Shown: positions 14,844 to 24,117, counted from the stretch's first letter. The stretch: DNA of 39,109 bases from JANOXC01 sp031418215 (GCA_031418215.1 JANOXC010000100.1:1-39109); one strand, 5' to 3'. Notes: generated by a model from the letters alone, not told the origin. Translations and numbers: made by a program.

Positions 14844-15716
14844 CTACAAAGAGAGTACTGTGATGGCAATAATAGCAAGGATAATTCCAGAAACATTCGC
14901 TTTATTGGGCTTTTCTTTGAAAAGAAGGAAGGCGAATAAGGCTGATAAAATAACTACCATCATATTGAGCATTGCAAAGACATTTGAGCTTTCAACACCC
15001 GGTAAAGCAAGACAGCGTATGAGAAAGTCCAATGATAAATAGTTTACCGCTCCTAAAATTACTCCTGCAATGATGCTTCTAAATGTAAGCCTTGTTTTTT
15101 TTACGATCACCTGATAACTGGTTGCAGCCAAACCGAAGAGACCTGCAAATCCAAAGCAACTGCTAATAAAAAGTTGCCGGTTCGAATCTGTGATATAAAA
15201 ATGTTGAGCGAACTTAACAGCAGTGTCAACCATTCCGCTTCCAATAAATAGGAGGAATGGCAATAAGCTTAAGCTGAACTTTCCATTTTTATCTACCTTG
15301 TTATTTGAAACATAAACCGCAACCAACGCAATTATAACGCCAACCACTTTTAAGGAAGTTATTAATTCATCATAAAAAATAAATCCTGCCGCAATTGGAA
15401 TTACCATCGACATTTTACCTGCAATGGAAGTAATGGCAAGTCCATGCTTAGCAGTGGTAATTGCAGCAGTGTAAAAAACGAAAATAAACAGAAGGCCGGT
15501 CAAAAAGCATGGTAAAAATATTTCATGAAAAGAAGGCAGTGCATTTATGCTCTGTTCAAAATTCATAAGAAATGAAATGGTTGCAGCTGTTAAATAGTTA
15601 AAGGAAAGGGCATAAAGGTTATTGATGTTGAATCTTGAAAAATACTTTAAGATTACGTACAGCAGTGTGGCTGTTAAAGCAGTTAATAACATAAGCAAGA
15701 GACCAATTGTATTCAC
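14844..15716 (-). CDS. DMT-superfamily (EamA) transporter, ten transmembrane helices
   Basis: This 290-residue, very hydrophobic protein has about ten membrane helices in two EamA halves. It starts 3 bp after the ribD stop, so the two are almost certainly co-transcribed. Motifs include 'ITSIAGKMSMVIPIAAGFIF' and 'VILGAVNYLSLDFLIRCL'. EamA proteins export or import small metabolites. RibN, a riboflavin carrier known from other bacteria, belongs to the same superfamily, so a flavin-related role is a reasonable guess from the coupling to ribD, but the sequence alone does not show it. Confidence 0.85.
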   Translation of the reverse strand: MNTIGLLLMLLTALTATLLYVILKYFSRFNINNLYALSFNYLTAATISFLMNFEQSINALPSFHEIFLPCFLTGLLFIFVFYTAAITTAKHGLAITSIAGKMSMVIPIAAGFIFYDELITSLKVVGVIIALVAVYVSNNKVDKNGKFSLSLLPFLLFIGSGMVDTAVKFAQHFYITDSNRQLFISSCFGFAGLFGLAATSYQVIVKKTRLTFRSIIAGVILGAVNYLSLDFLIRCLALPGVESSNVFAMLNMMVVILSALFAFLLFKEKPNKANVSGIILAIIAITVLSL

Positions 15717-15719
15717 CGA

Positions 15720-16739
15720 TTATCTTTTAAAAATTTGTAAACGGTTATCTCCAATCTGCTCTTCCTTGAAAGAAAATAAATTTAACTCAGGAGCTTTTAC
15801 ACCATTTAGAAGCAATTGAGGCGAATGAAATACAAAGGCTTCATCCCACATACCAATTGATAAAAAACTTTCAATCGTAAAAGTTCCACCCTCAATTAAT
15901 ACACATCGTATGTTCCGTTTATACAAGCTCTTGATAATTTGTTCAGGAATTGAATTTGATGGATCTAACTTTTCATATTCAACATTCGGCAATAAGGCGT
16001 TTTCCTCAAAAGTGAAAAGAAGTGTTTCCTGGCTGCCATCAAGTATTTTGGCACGGGCAGGAATTCGCTTTTCTTTATCTATGCTCACACGTAAAGGATT
16101 TTTTCCAAACCAATGTCGCACATTCAATTGCGGATCATCTGCTAGTACCGTATTCGTTCCAACAAGGATAGCAGAAGATGTACTTCTTAATTGATGCGTT
16201 AACACGCGGCTCAATGGGTTACTAATGTGGACACGCTTTCCTGATCGTCCAATATAACCATCAGCACTTTGTGCCCACTTTAAAATAATGTATGGCCTTT
16301 TCTCCGTTTGGTAGGTAATGAAACGTTTGTTTAGTTCCCTGCATTCCGCTTCTAAAACATTAACTGTTACATCAATGCCGGCCTCCCTCAACAAACGTAC
16401 CCCATTGCCATTTACCGCTGCAAAAGGGTCAATCATACCAATCACCACTTTTTTAATTCCTTTACTAATAATGAAATCGGTACAAGGAGGTGTTTTACCA
16501 TGATGAGAGCAGGGCTCCAGGTTAACATATAATGTGGAAGCTGCTAAAAGGAAAGGTTCGGTTACGTCATTGATGGCATTCACTTCTGCATGTGCCTCCC
16601 CAAATGCACGATGCCAGCCTTCCCCAATAATTTTATCACCATATAAGAGTAATGAACCAACCATTGGATTTGGGGCTACCATTCCCTGCCCGAATTGAGC
16701 AAGGTGAAGGCAGCGAAACATTAGTTGTTGGTGGTTCAT
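15720..16739 (-). CDS. ribD: Bifunctional riboflavin deaminase/reductase
   Basis: RibD deaminates then reduces the pyrimidine intermediate early in riboflavin synthesis. The frame is open from an ATG at 16802 (360 residues), but the start at 16739 (MNHQQLMFRCLHLAQ, 339 residues) matches the usual RibD N-terminus and is preferred. Counting from 16802, the deaminase zinc ligands are His71/Glu73 (HAEVNAI) and Cys98 and Cys107 (PCSHHGKTPPC). The C-terminal reductase domain begins near 'RPYIILKWAQSADGYIG'. A TAATTTTG element at 16755-16748 would place the transcript start close to 16741. It is divergent from prmC and heads a minus-strand run. Confidence 0.95.
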   Translation of the reverse strand: MNHQQLMFRCLHLAQFGQGMVAPNPMVGSLLLYGDKIIGEGWHRAFGEAHAEVNAINDVTEPFLLAASTLYVNLEPCSHHGKTPPCTDFIISKGIKKVVIGMIDPFAAVNGNGVRLLREAGIDVTVNVLEAECRELNKRFITYQTEKRPYIILKWAQSADGYIGRSGKRVHISNPLSRVLTHQLRSTSSAILVGTNTVLADDPQLNVRHWFGKNPLRVSIDKEKRIPARAKILDGSQETLLFTFEENALLPNVEYEKLDPSNSIPEQIIKSLYKRNIRCVLIEGGTFTIESFLSIGMWDEAFVFHSPQLLLNGVKAPELNLFSFKEEQIGDNRLQIFKR

Positions 16740-16864
16740 TGGGTTGGCAAAATTAATTTTACTTTCCACACTAAATGATAAATAATCCTTCCAACTTTCC
16801 ATCTTTGCAATTCAATGGAATAGATTTTTAAAATTGATGCAACAGTCATGGTAACTTATAACGG

Positions 16865-17728
16865 ATGACAATACACGAACTTGAAAATTATTTTTTAGAT
16901 CAATTGTCACCACATTATAATAAGTCAGCGGCCGGTGCTGTCTGCCGTCTGGTTTTTGAAGAAATATTTGATTTTTCTCCTGGGAATCTGTTAACTTCCA
17001 GAGCAGACGAGGTCACAGAAACGCAATTTCAAAATTGTTCCAAGACCCTCATCAGACTTGAAAAAGGCGAACCAATACAGTATGTCCTTGGCAAAGCATG
17101 GTTTTGTGGAATGAATTTAAAAGTCAACAGGAATGTATTAATTCCAAGGCCTGAAACAGAAGAACTTGTACACCTTATTGCCGGAGAAGTAAAAAAGAAA
17201 AATTTGAGATTTCTGGATATTGGTACCGGAAGTGGATGTATAGCTATTGGTTTGAAAAAGCTGCTCCCGCTAGCTGCAATTACAGGAGTTGATATTTCTG
17301 AAAAAGCAATTGATATTGCAATACAAAACGCAAATGATCATTTGCTAGCAGTTAATTTCCATCGGATGGATATTTTAAACTATCATATTCACAAGGATTT
17401 TATCAGCACGTATGAAAAGTTTGATGTTATCGTGAGCAACCCTCCATACATCGGCGAATCAGAAAAAGGCAGCATGGCAATGAATGTTACTTCTTTTGAA
17501 CCACTGGAAGCTTTATTTGTTACTGATAATGATTTGTTACTTTTTTATAGGGCCATTGGTGTTTTTGCCGTTTCCTTTTTAAAAGAAAACGGCTCCATTT
17601 ATTTTGAGATTAACCAAAACCAGGCTGAAAATGTTGAGCAGTTGTTGATAATGCAAGGGTTTTCAGATGTTAAAATAATCAACGACATGTCTGGTAATCC
17701 TCGTTTTGTAAAAGCCATTTTACTTTAA
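16865..17728 (+). CDS. prmC: Release factor glutamine methyltransferase PrmC/HemK
   Basis: PrmC methylates the Gln of the GGQ motif in RF1 and RF2, which raises their termination activity. The 287-residue sequence has the SAM-binding DIGTGSGC at about 118-125 and the catalytic NPPYIG at 192-197, with 'VLIPRPETEELV' just before. The N-terminal helical domain (about 1-80) that holds the release factor is present. Length is typical. It is divergent from ribD across about 125 bp. Confidence 0.96.
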   Translation: MTIHELENYFLDQLSPHYNKSAAGAVCRLVFEEIFDFSPGNLLTSRADEVTETQFQNCSKTLIRLEKGEPIQYVLGKAWFCGMNLKVNRNVLIPRPETEELVHLIAGEVKKKNLRFLDIGTGSGCIAIGLKKLLPLAAITGVDISEKAIDIAIQNANDHLLAVNFHRMDILNYHIHKDFISTYEKFDVIVSNPPYIGESEKGSMAMNVTSFEPLEALFVTDNDLLLFYRAIGVFAVSFLKENGSIYFEINQNQAENVEQLLIMQGFSDVKIINDMSGNPRFVKAILL

Positions 17729-17764
17729 TATTCATAATTTCTGGCGTTCAATTCTACAATCCGT

Positions 17765-17772
17765 TATTTTTG
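17765..17772 (+). promoter_or_regulatory. Candidate -7 promoter element of sucC
   Basis: TATTTTTG fits TAnnTTTG and lies 20 bp upstream of the sucC ATG. The -33 region is poor (TTTCTGG near 17738-17744). Confidence 0.45.
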
Positions 17773-17792
17773 GCACCTCATCCAAAATAATT

Positions 17793-18983
17793 ATGAATAT
17801 ACACGAGTATCAGGGTAAAAGCATTTTAAAAAGTTTTGGCGTTGCCATACAAGAAGGGATTGTTGCCGATACCCCGGCACGTGCAGTGGAAGCAGCCCGC
17901 GAACTGTCGGAAAGAACAGGTACAAAATGGTGGGTAATAAAAGCACAGATTCACGCCGGTGGAAGAGGAAAAGGAGGTGGAGTGAAGCTTGCCAAATCGC
18001 TGGATGAAGTAAAGGAAAGGGCCATTCAAATCATTGGTATGAACCTGGTTACACCACAAACCGGTGCTCAGGGTAAGAAAGTGCATAAAGTATTAATAGC
18101 ACAGGATGTTTATTATCCGGGGCCTTCTCCAACTGCTGAGTTTTATATGAGTGTATTGCTGAACAGGCAAACAGGTCGTAATATGATCATGTACTCAACA
18201 GAAGGAGGAATGGATATTGAAGAAGTGGCGGCTAAAACACCTGAGAAAATCTTTAAAGAGGAAATTGATCCCAGCGTAGGTTTGCAGGGATTTCAGGCCA
18301 GAAAAATTGCTTTCAATCTTGGCCTTTCCGGAAATGCCTTCAAAGAAATGACAAAATTTGTATCGGCTTTATACAAGGCTTTTGACCAAACGGATTCATC
18401 CATGTTTGAGATCAATCCTGTGCTGAAAACATCGGATGATAAAATCATTGCCGTTGATGCCAAAGTTAGCCTTGATGAAAATGCTTTATTCCGCCATCCT
18501 GATTATTCAGCAATGCGCGACATCTCAGAAGAAGATCCAACAGAGGTTGAGGCCGGTGAAAACAACCTGAATTTCGTAAACCTTGATGGAAATGTAGGTT
18601 GCATAGTGAATGGCGCCGGATTGGCAATGGCTACAATGGATATAATTAAGTTGGCCGGTGGCGAGCCTGCCAATTTTCTTGATGTTGGCGGAACAGCCAA
18701 TGCAGCCAGGGTTGAAGCAGCCTTCAGAATTATTTTGAAAGATGTCAAAGTGAAAGCAATCCTCGTTAACATTTTTGGTGGAATTGTACGTTGCGACCGC
18801 GTTGCGCAGGGAATTGTAGATGCTTATAAAAATATCGGGGCCATTCCTTTCCCAATCATTGTTCGTTTGCAAGGTACCAATGCTGAAGAAGGTAAAAAGA
18901 TCATTGATGAAAGTGGATTAAAAGTTTTCTCTGCCATTCAATTGATTGAAGCAGCCGACTTAGTGAAGAAATTAATTCAATAA
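17793..18983 (+). CDS. sucC: Succinyl-CoA synthetase beta subunit (ADP-forming)
   Basis: SucC, with SucD, makes succinate and ATP/GTP from succinyl-CoA in the TCA cycle. The 396-residue sequence has the ATP-grasp start 'MNIHEYQGKSILKSFGV', the nucleotide-binding 'KAQIHAGGRGKGGGVKLA', 'FEINPVLKTSDDKIIAVDAK' with metal ligands, and the C-terminal 'FLDVGGTANAARVEAAF' and 'VNIFGGIVRCDRVAQG' that contact the alpha subunit. No sucD lies next to it, which is common in Bacteroidota. It has its own -7 element. Confidence 0.98.
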   Translation: MNIHEYQGKSILKSFGVAIQEGIVADTPARAVEAARELSERTGTKWWVIKAQIHAGGRGKGGGVKLAKSLDEVKERAIQIIGMNLVTPQTGAQGKKVHKVLIAQDVYYPGPSPTAEFYMSVLLNRQTGRNMIMYSTEGGMDIEEVAAKTPEKIFKEEIDPSVGLQGFQARKIAFNLGLSGNAFKEMTKFVSALYKAFDQTDSSMFEINPVLKTSDDKIIAVDAKVSLDENALFRHPDYSAMRDISEEDPTEVEAGENNLNFVNLDGNVGCIVNGAGLAMATMDIIKLAGGEPANFLDVGGTANAARVEAAFRIILKDVKVKAILVNIFGGIVRCDRVAQGIVDAYKNIGAIPFPIIVRLQGTNAEEGKKIIDESGLKVFSAIQLIEAADLVKKLIQ

Positions 18984-19047
18984 TATTTGATTATTCAATT
19001 TCAAAATTCTTCATTGCAATTTTTTTTTAAACGACAATTAAATTAAC

Positions 19048-19938
19048 ATGGATTTTTACGATTCAGAGAAAAACTTTTTAGGCATTACTGAACCTGATTT
19101 TTGTACCTATGAAAAATCGAAAGTGGTTATTCAGTCTGTGCCCTATGAATACACCTCTTCCTACCTAAGCGGTTCTGATAAGGGACCGGAAGCAATTTTG
19201 CAAGCTTCCCATTTTGTGGAATTTTATGATGAGATGCTGGGTTCGGAAATCTATAAAAAGTGTGGTATTGCAACATTAATACCGTTAGATTTTCATCAAA
19301 AGAAAAATGAGGAAGCTGTTAATTACATTGAAAAAAGCACCGACAAATTGTTAAATGACAATAAGTTTGTGGTATCACTTGGTGCTGAACATACAGTTAC
19401 GCTTGGTCTTGTTAAATCGCATTTAAAGAAATACAAAAACATGTCAGTCCTCCAGCTCGATGCACATGCTGACTTAAGGTTTTCGTATCATGATAATTTA
19501 TACAGCCATGCTTCTGTAATGGCTAGGGTGCATGAGTTGGATGTGCCGCTCACACAGATTGGAATCCGTGCACTTAGTCAGCCGGAAGCTGAGCTGAGTA
19601 ATAATTCAAGTAACATCCATACGTTTTACGCACATGAAATCCGGAGAAATAAGGGCTGGATGGATGCTGCTATCAATACTTTAAATGATACAGTTTATAT
19701 CACCATTGATGCCGATGGCTTTGATCCTTCCATTGTTCCTGCAGTTGGTACTGCTGAACCGGGCGGCTTATTCTGGGATGAGACTATTGAGTTTTTACAA
19801 AAGGTAATTGACAGAAAAAATGTTATTGGCTTCGATATCGTGGAATGTGCCCCAATTAGCGGAAATGTTTTAAGTGAATACTTGCTTGCAAAGCTTTGTT
19901 ACCGGCTAATAGGCATGCAGGTGCAAAAAGGAAAATGA
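19048..19938 (+). CDS. speB: Agmatinase / ureohydrolase family enzyme
   Basis: Ureohydrolases split a guanidino group to urea with two Mn ions. Metal-ligand motifs are present: GAEHTVTLG with His115, LDAHADLR with Asp138, His140 and Asp142, and TIDADGFDP with Asp221 and Asp223. Length is 296. The start 'VVIQSVPYEYTSSYLSGSDKGPEAIL' is like agmatinases, which make putrescine from agmatine. Arginase or guanidinobutyrase specificity cannot be ruled out. No arginine decarboxylase gene is next to it. Confidence 0.85.
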   Translation: MDFYDSEKNFLGITEPDFCTYEKSKVVIQSVPYEYTSSYLSGSDKGPEAILQASHFVEFYDEMLGSEIYKKCGIATLIPLDFHQKKNEEAVNYIEKSTDKLLNDNKFVVSLGAEHTVTLGLVKSHLKKYKNMSVLQLDAHADLRFSYHDNLYSHASVMARVHELDVPLTQIGIRALSQPEAELSNNSSNIHTFYAHEIRRNKGWMDAAINTLNDTVYITIDADGFDPSIVPAVGTAEPGGLFWDETIEFLQKVIDRKNVIGFDIVECAPISGNVLSEYLLAKLCYRLIGMQVQKGK

Positions 19939-20017
19939 TTGGGTGATAAGGCAAATTAAATGTTTTAAAACTTGATTTTAATCATACTTTTTTTGTTATT
20001 AATAGTCTCATTTATTA

Positions 20018-20025
20018 TAAATTTG
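20018..20025 (+). promoter_or_regulatory. Candidate promoter of the fatty-acid hydroxylase gene
   Basis: TAAATTTG fits TAnnTTTG and lies 22 bp upstream of the ATG. A TTTG at 19992-19995 gives a -33 with a 22-bp spacer, slightly long. Confidence 0.5.
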
Positions 20026-20047
20026 CAACGTAATTATTAATTATATC

Positions 20048-20662
20048 ATGGGAGATTATAAAATTTCGAATAAAGGTACTACGGCCTTATTTCACAATAA
20101 ATTTTTCGAGGCCCTTACAAGAACTCATTTTTTAGTTCCTATAGTTTTGTATACTGTAACCGCAATAGTAATTGTTAATTATACATTATATATAAATATG
20201 GACGCGCCCTGGCGCATGGTTTATTTTATTCCATTGGGAATTTTCTCCTTTTCATTTGTAGAATACTTAATTCACCGTTTCTTGTTTCATTTTGAGCCCA
20301 AAACAGAAAAGCAACAACTTGTAAAGTATAAAATACATGGAGTTCATCATGAATATCCCCGCGATAAAGACAGACTGGCAATGCCACCTGTAATTTCTAT
20401 TTGTATCGCACTTGTTTTTTATGGCATTTTTAAATTGATCATGGGTGACTTGGTTTTGTATTTCTTCCCTGGATTTTTACTTGGATATTGTGTTTATCTT
20501 TTTATTCATTATTCTGTTCATCGTTTTGCACCGCCTCGTAATTTTCTAAAAATTTTATGGACACATCATGCATTACATCATTATAAAGATGAGAATAGTT
20601 ATTTTGGTGTAAGTGTGCCAATGTGGGATTATGTTTTTGGTACCGTTCCTGAGAAGAAATAA
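20048..20662 (+). CDS. Sterol desaturase / fatty-acid hydroxylase superfamily membrane protein
   Basis: This 204-residue protein has four membrane helices and the diiron histidine clusters of the superfamily: His76/His81 (HRFLFH), His97/100/101 (HGVHH), His154/158 (HYSVH) and His173/174/177/178 (HHALHH). The ending 'NSYFGVSVPMWDYVFGT' is characteristic. The layout matches fatty-acid 2-hydroxylase-like members, which hydroxylate acyl chains of sphingolipids or other lipids. Many Bacteroidota make sphingolipids, so that role is plausible but not proven here. It has a promoter of its own and is monocistronic by spacing. Confidence 0.9.
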   Translation: MGDYKISNKGTTALFHNKFFEALTRTHFLVPIVLYTVTAIVIVNYTLYINMDAPWRMVYFIPLGIFSFSFVEYLIHRFLFHFEPKTEKQQLVKYKIHGVHHEYPRDKDRLAMPPVISICIALVFYGIFKLIMGDLVLYFFPGFLLGYCVYLFIHYSVHRFAPPRNFLKILWTHHALHHYKDENSYFGVSVPMWDYVFGTVPEKK

Positions 20663-20849
20663 ACGATTTTTTTAAATACTTCGAGTTTTTGACGTGTTTT
20701 ATCTTGCTTAAAATTATTCCTATGTGCTTTATTGACAATAGTATTATCCTTGTTAGTGAGGTTAGTATAAATTAGCTGATGCTTAATAACTTTTTGGGAA
20801 ATTGTTTAAAGGTGCTTTAAAGTTAAGCCTGTTTTACCTCTGAAAATAC

Positions 20850-20857
20850 TACTTTTG
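20850..20857 (+). promoter_or_regulatory. Candidate -7 promoter element of accC
   Basis: TACTTTTG fits TAnnTTTG and lies 35 bp upstream of the accC ATG. The -33 region is not recognisable. The rest of the 230-bp gap (20663-20892) holds nothing I can identify. Confidence 0.45.
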
Positions 20858-20892
20858 TATAGTTAACCAAATCGTCAATAAGCCTGCATAAT

Positions 20893-22383
20893 ATGAAAAT
20901 TTCAAAGATTTTAATAGCTAATCGTGGTGAGATTGCAGTAAGGATTATGCGCTCCGCCCGTGAAATGGGTATTTCAACAGTAGCTGTATTTTCTGATGCT
21001 GACAGGAGCGCCCTTCATGTTCGTTATGCAGATGAAGCAATATATATAGGAGCCTCGGCTGCTTCACAGAGTTATTTGGTAATTGATAAAATAATTGGAG
21101 CTGCACTTCAGACAGGTGCTGAAGCCATTCATCCGGGCTACGGCTTTTTATCTGAGAATGCAGCTTTTGCCAGAAGAGTGAGAGAAAAGGGCTTGATTTT
21201 AATAGGCCCAAGCCCGGAGGCCATGGAAATGATGGGAAGTAAACTATCTGCTAAGGAAGCGGCCAAAAAGTATAATATCCCCTTAGTCCCAGGTACCGAT
21301 TATGCATTAGCTGATGTAGAAGAAGCAAAGAAGATTGCAAAAGAGATTGGATTTCCGGTTTTAATAAAAGCTTCAGCCGGTGGTGGAGGAAAAGGTATGC
21401 GAATAGTCGAAAGGCCGGATCAATTTGCTGAAATGATTAAGATGGCGGTAAATGAAGCTACTTCTGCTTTTGGTGATGGGTCTGTATTTATTGAAAAATA
21501 TATCAGCTCGCCAAGGCATATTGAGATGCAGGTTTTAGGAGATACACATGGTAATATTGTGCATCTTTTTGAACGTGAATGTTCGATTCAAAGGCGACAT
21601 CAAAAAGTAATAGAAGAAGCACCATCTACTGTTTTAACGCCTGAAATTAGAGCTGAAATGGGACGTTGTGCTGTATTGGTTGCAAAGGCTTGCAATTATA
21701 TTGGCGCAGGTACTGTTGAGTTTTTACTGGACGAACATAAAAATTTCTATTTTCTGGAAATGAATACTCGATTGCAGGTAGAACATCCGGTCACGGAGTT
21801 CATTACAGGATTAGATCTTGTAAAAGAACAAATTAAGATTGCAGAAGGTGAAAAACTTAGTTTCAAACAAGAGGATCTCCATATAAGCGGACATGCGCTT
21901 GAAGCCCGAATCTATGCTGAAGACCCTTCCAATAATTTTCTGCCTGATATAGGTAAACTGAAAAGATATGTAAGACCTCAAGGACCGGGTGTTAGATTAG
22001 ATGATGGTTATGAAGAGGGAATGGATATTCCGATTTACTATGATCCGATGATTGCGAAACTTGTTGTTTATGGTAGCAACAGGCTGGAAGCTATTAATAG
22101 AATGATTCGCGCAATTGATGAATATATTATTGTTGGTCCTAAAACAACATTACCATTTTGTCGTTTTGTAATGGAACATGAAGCATTCAGGTCTGGTCAT
22201 TTTGATACACATTTTATCACCAAGTATTTTACACCGGAAAAATTGATTAGTAAAGGCGATGAAAGTGAACTAATGATTGCAGGAATAGTCGCAGCCCGTC
22301 TTCATGAAATGGCTTTAAAACCACTTTTGAAAAACAACAATGAAACAGTAACGGAATTTTCCAAGTGGAAACAAAACCGATAA
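20893..22383 (+). CDS. accC: Biotin carboxylase subunit of acetyl/acyl-CoA carboxylase
   Basis: This enzyme carboxylates the biotin of a carrier protein using ATP and bicarbonate. The 496-residue sequence has 'KILIANRGEIAVRIMRSARE' at the start, the ATP-grasp glycine loop KASAGGGGKGMR, 'VFIEKYISSPRHIEMQ', and the catalytic 'EMNTRLQVEHPVTE'. The C-terminal biotin-carboxylase domain includes 'GHALEARIYAEDP'. It lacks a biotinyl-lysine domain, so it needs a separate BCCP, but no accB or carboxyltransferase gene is next to it. It could serve acetyl-CoA or another acyl-CoA carboxylase. The DUF4294 gene follows by 61 bp and may be co-transcribed. Confidence 0.95.
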   Translation: MKISKILIANRGEIAVRIMRSAREMGISTVAVFSDADRSALHVRYADEAIYIGASAASQSYLVIDKIIGAALQTGAEAIHPGYGFLSENAAFARRVREKGLILIGPSPEAMEMMGSKLSAKEAAKKYNIPLVPGTDYALADVEEAKKIAKEIGFPVLIKASAGGGGKGMRIVERPDQFAEMIKMAVNEATSAFGDGSVFIEKYISSPRHIEMQVLGDTHGNIVHLFERECSIQRRHQKVIEEAPSTVLTPEIRAEMGRCAVLVAKACNYIGAGTVEFLLDEHKNFYFLEMNTRLQVEHPVTEFITGLDLVKEQIKIAEGEKLSFKQEDLHISGHALEARIYAEDPSNNFLPDIGKLKRYVRPQGPGVRLDDGYEEGMDIPIYYDPMIAKLVVYGSNRLEAINRMIRAIDEYIIVGPKTTLPFCRFVMEHEAFRSGHFDTHFITKYFTPEKLISKGDESELMIAGIVAARLHEMALKPLLKNNNETVTEFSKWKQNR

Positions 22384-22444
22384 TCAATAGTCAATTGCTG
22401 AGTTTGGCTTAAAAGTTGAATCAAACAGTGTATAGCATTCTGTA

Positions 22445-23056
22445 TTGAAAAGCATAAACCTATTTCTTATTTTAACTTTTGTAAGTTTCACCGGCCGAGC
22501 CCAGTTGGTGATGCCTAATGGTGTAACCAAAACACTTGCAACCATCATTGATGGTGATACAGTTCCATTGGTAAATTTAGCTCCCGTAGAAATAATTGCT
22601 ACGCTTTCACCTGAAGCAGCAGCTAAGTTAAAAGCATATATAAAACTCAGGAGAGATGTGTTAAGGGCTTATCCCTATGCCCGTTTAGCGTCAGTACAGT
22701 TAAAATACATTAATGACAGCATTGCAAAAATTTCATCAGAACGAGCTCGAAAAAAATTCATTAAGGAAACGGAGAAGAAATTAAAGCAGGATTTTGAAAG
22801 AGATTTGAAAAACCTCACCATTACACAAGGAAGAATTCTTATTAAATTAATTGATAGAGAAACAGGAAGCACATCCTATTATTTGGTCAAAGAGTTGCGC
22901 GGTTCCTTCCAGGCATTTTTCTGGCAAAGCCTTGCGCGTTTGTTTGGTGAAAATTTAAAGACTGAATATAGTCCGCAGGATGAAGATGCCATGATTGAAA
23001 ATATCGTTCGGCAAATTGAAAGAGGAGAACTGCCATTACAAGCCGTTTCTAAGTAA
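22445..23056 (+). CDS. DUF4294 secreted protein
   Basis: This 203-residue protein has a TTG start. The signal peptide is MKSINLFLILTFVSFTGRAQ (cut near 20). The mature part has 'IDGDTVPLVNLAPVEI', 'RRDVLRAYPYARLAS' and 'LTITQGRILIKLIDRETGST', which are the conserved blocks of DUF4294. The last part ('SFQAFFWQSLARLFGENLKTEY') is also typical. The family is found in Bacteroidota and its function is unknown. The middle is charged and probably helical. It lies between accC and an esterase gene that has its own promoter. Confidence 0.85.
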   Translation: MKSINLFLILTFVSFTGRAQLVMPNGVTKTLATIIDGDTVPLVNLAPVEIIATLSPEAAAKLKAYIKLRRDVLRAYPYARLASVQLKYINDSIAKISSERARKKFIKETEKKLKQDFERDLKNLTITQGRILIKLIDRETGSTSYYLVKELRGSFQAFFWQSLARLFGENLKTEYSPQDEDAMIENIVRQIERGELPLQAVSK

Positions 23057-23113
23057 ATTTATCTATCATTTTTTAAAATGGTATGCAAAATGTTATTAAA
23101 TACTTTTTTGAAA

Positions 23114-23145
23114 TTGTGATGACTTTACAATGAAATATATCTTTG
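23114..23145 (+). promoter_or_regulatory. Promoter of the esterase gene (TTG-N21-TATCTTTG)
   Basis: A -33 TTG (23114-23116) and a -7 TATCTTTG (23138-23145) are 21 bp apart, a good match to the Bacteroidota sigma consensus. The esterase start codon is 24 bp downstream. Confidence 0.6.
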
Positions 23146-23169
23146 CTTTCTAAATAAAAAGGGAGACTT

Positions 23170-24033
23170 TTGATAGCTGTGACGAAAAAGCAAAATACCG
23201 GGACGGGCCCAGAACTGAAGAAAGAGGCAATTATTAAAGCAGTTACAATTGATGATTTTTATTCAGCTGCTTTAAAGCGCAGGGTAAAAATGGAAGTATT
23301 ATTACCCCCTTGGTATGAAGAAGCAACTGGCCACCAATTCCCTGTTTTATATATAAACGACGGCCAATCATTAAAAGCCGGGAAGATGCGTGAAGCATTA
23401 CTTGATTGTTATCACCGAAATGTCATTCCCCCATTGATAATTGTTGGCATTTATGCACAAAACAGGATGCAGGAATATGGTGTTGGTGCAACACCGGATT
23501 ATAAGAACAGAGGTGGAAAGGCCAATAAGTATTCCCGTTTCCTGACCAATGAATTAATGCCATTGATTAGTAAAAATTTTCGGGTAAAAACTGGCGCTGA
23601 AAACACAGCAATAGCCGGCTTTTCGCTTGGCGGTTTATCAGCTTTAGATATTGCCTGGAATAATCCTCATTTGTTCAGTTGTGTTGGTGTTTTTTCCGGT
23701 TCCTTATGGTGGAGAAGCAAGGGTTATAAAGATGGTTATAACGATGCAACCGATAAAATTGCGCATAACATGATTCGCAATAGCAGGAAACGGGAAGGCT
23801 TACGATTATGGTTTCAATGCGGAACCCATGATGAAGTGGCTGATCGAAATAGTAACGGTTTAATAGATTCAATAGATGATACGCTTGATCTTATAAACGA
23901 GTTGCAGCAAATTGGTTATAAGATGAAAAAGGAAATTGATTATGTGGAAGTAGCGAATGGCTTACACAATGAAAAAACATGGGGTGATGTAATGCCCATG
24001 TTTTTAGAATTTGCTTTTGGAAAAAAAGATTGA
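23170..24033 (+). CDS. Alpha/beta-hydrolase esterase (Esterase D / Fes-like, PF00756 type)
   Basis: This 287-residue protein has a TTG start with AGGGAGA upstream; a GTG four codons in is an alternative. The nucleophile Ser152 sits in GFSLGGLSA, and the likely catalytic His is in 'VANGLHNEKTWG' near the C-terminus. 'LYINDGQSL' near residue 60 is typical of the putative-esterase family. Residues 225-236 form an EF-hand-like calcium loop (DRNSNGLIDSID) just after 'CGTHDE'. No signal peptide is seen, so it may be cytoplasmic. The substrate is unknown; family members act on acyl esters, including siderophore and carbohydrate esters. Confidence 0.85.
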   Translation: MIAVTKKQNTGTGPELKKEAIIKAVTIDDFYSAALKRRVKMEVLLPPWYEEATGHQFPVLYINDGQSLKAGKMREALLDCYHRNVIPPLIIVGIYAQNRMQEYGVGATPDYKNRGGKANKYSRFLTNELMPLISKNFRVKTGAENTAIAGFSLGGLSALDIAWNNPHLFSCVGVFSGSLWWRSKGYKDGYNDATDKIAHNMIRNSRKREGLRLWFQCGTHDEVADRNSNGLIDSIDDTLDLINELQQIGYKMKKEIDYVEVANGLHNEKTWGDVMPMFLEFAFGKKD

Positions 24034-24117
24034 TTTACAAATCACTTTTGCTTGCACATCATTATACAAATTCTGACAATAATATTTAAAGACTTTTTTT
24101 ATTTTAAATCAATCTTA

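Noticed and set aside
16740..16864. FMN riboswitch ahead of ribD (and in the ribH gap 9269-9388)
   Set aside because: Neither gap is long enough for an intact RFN element plus expression platform, and none of the conserved RFN blocks (such as AGGG and GAxTCxG-type segments in order) is visible.
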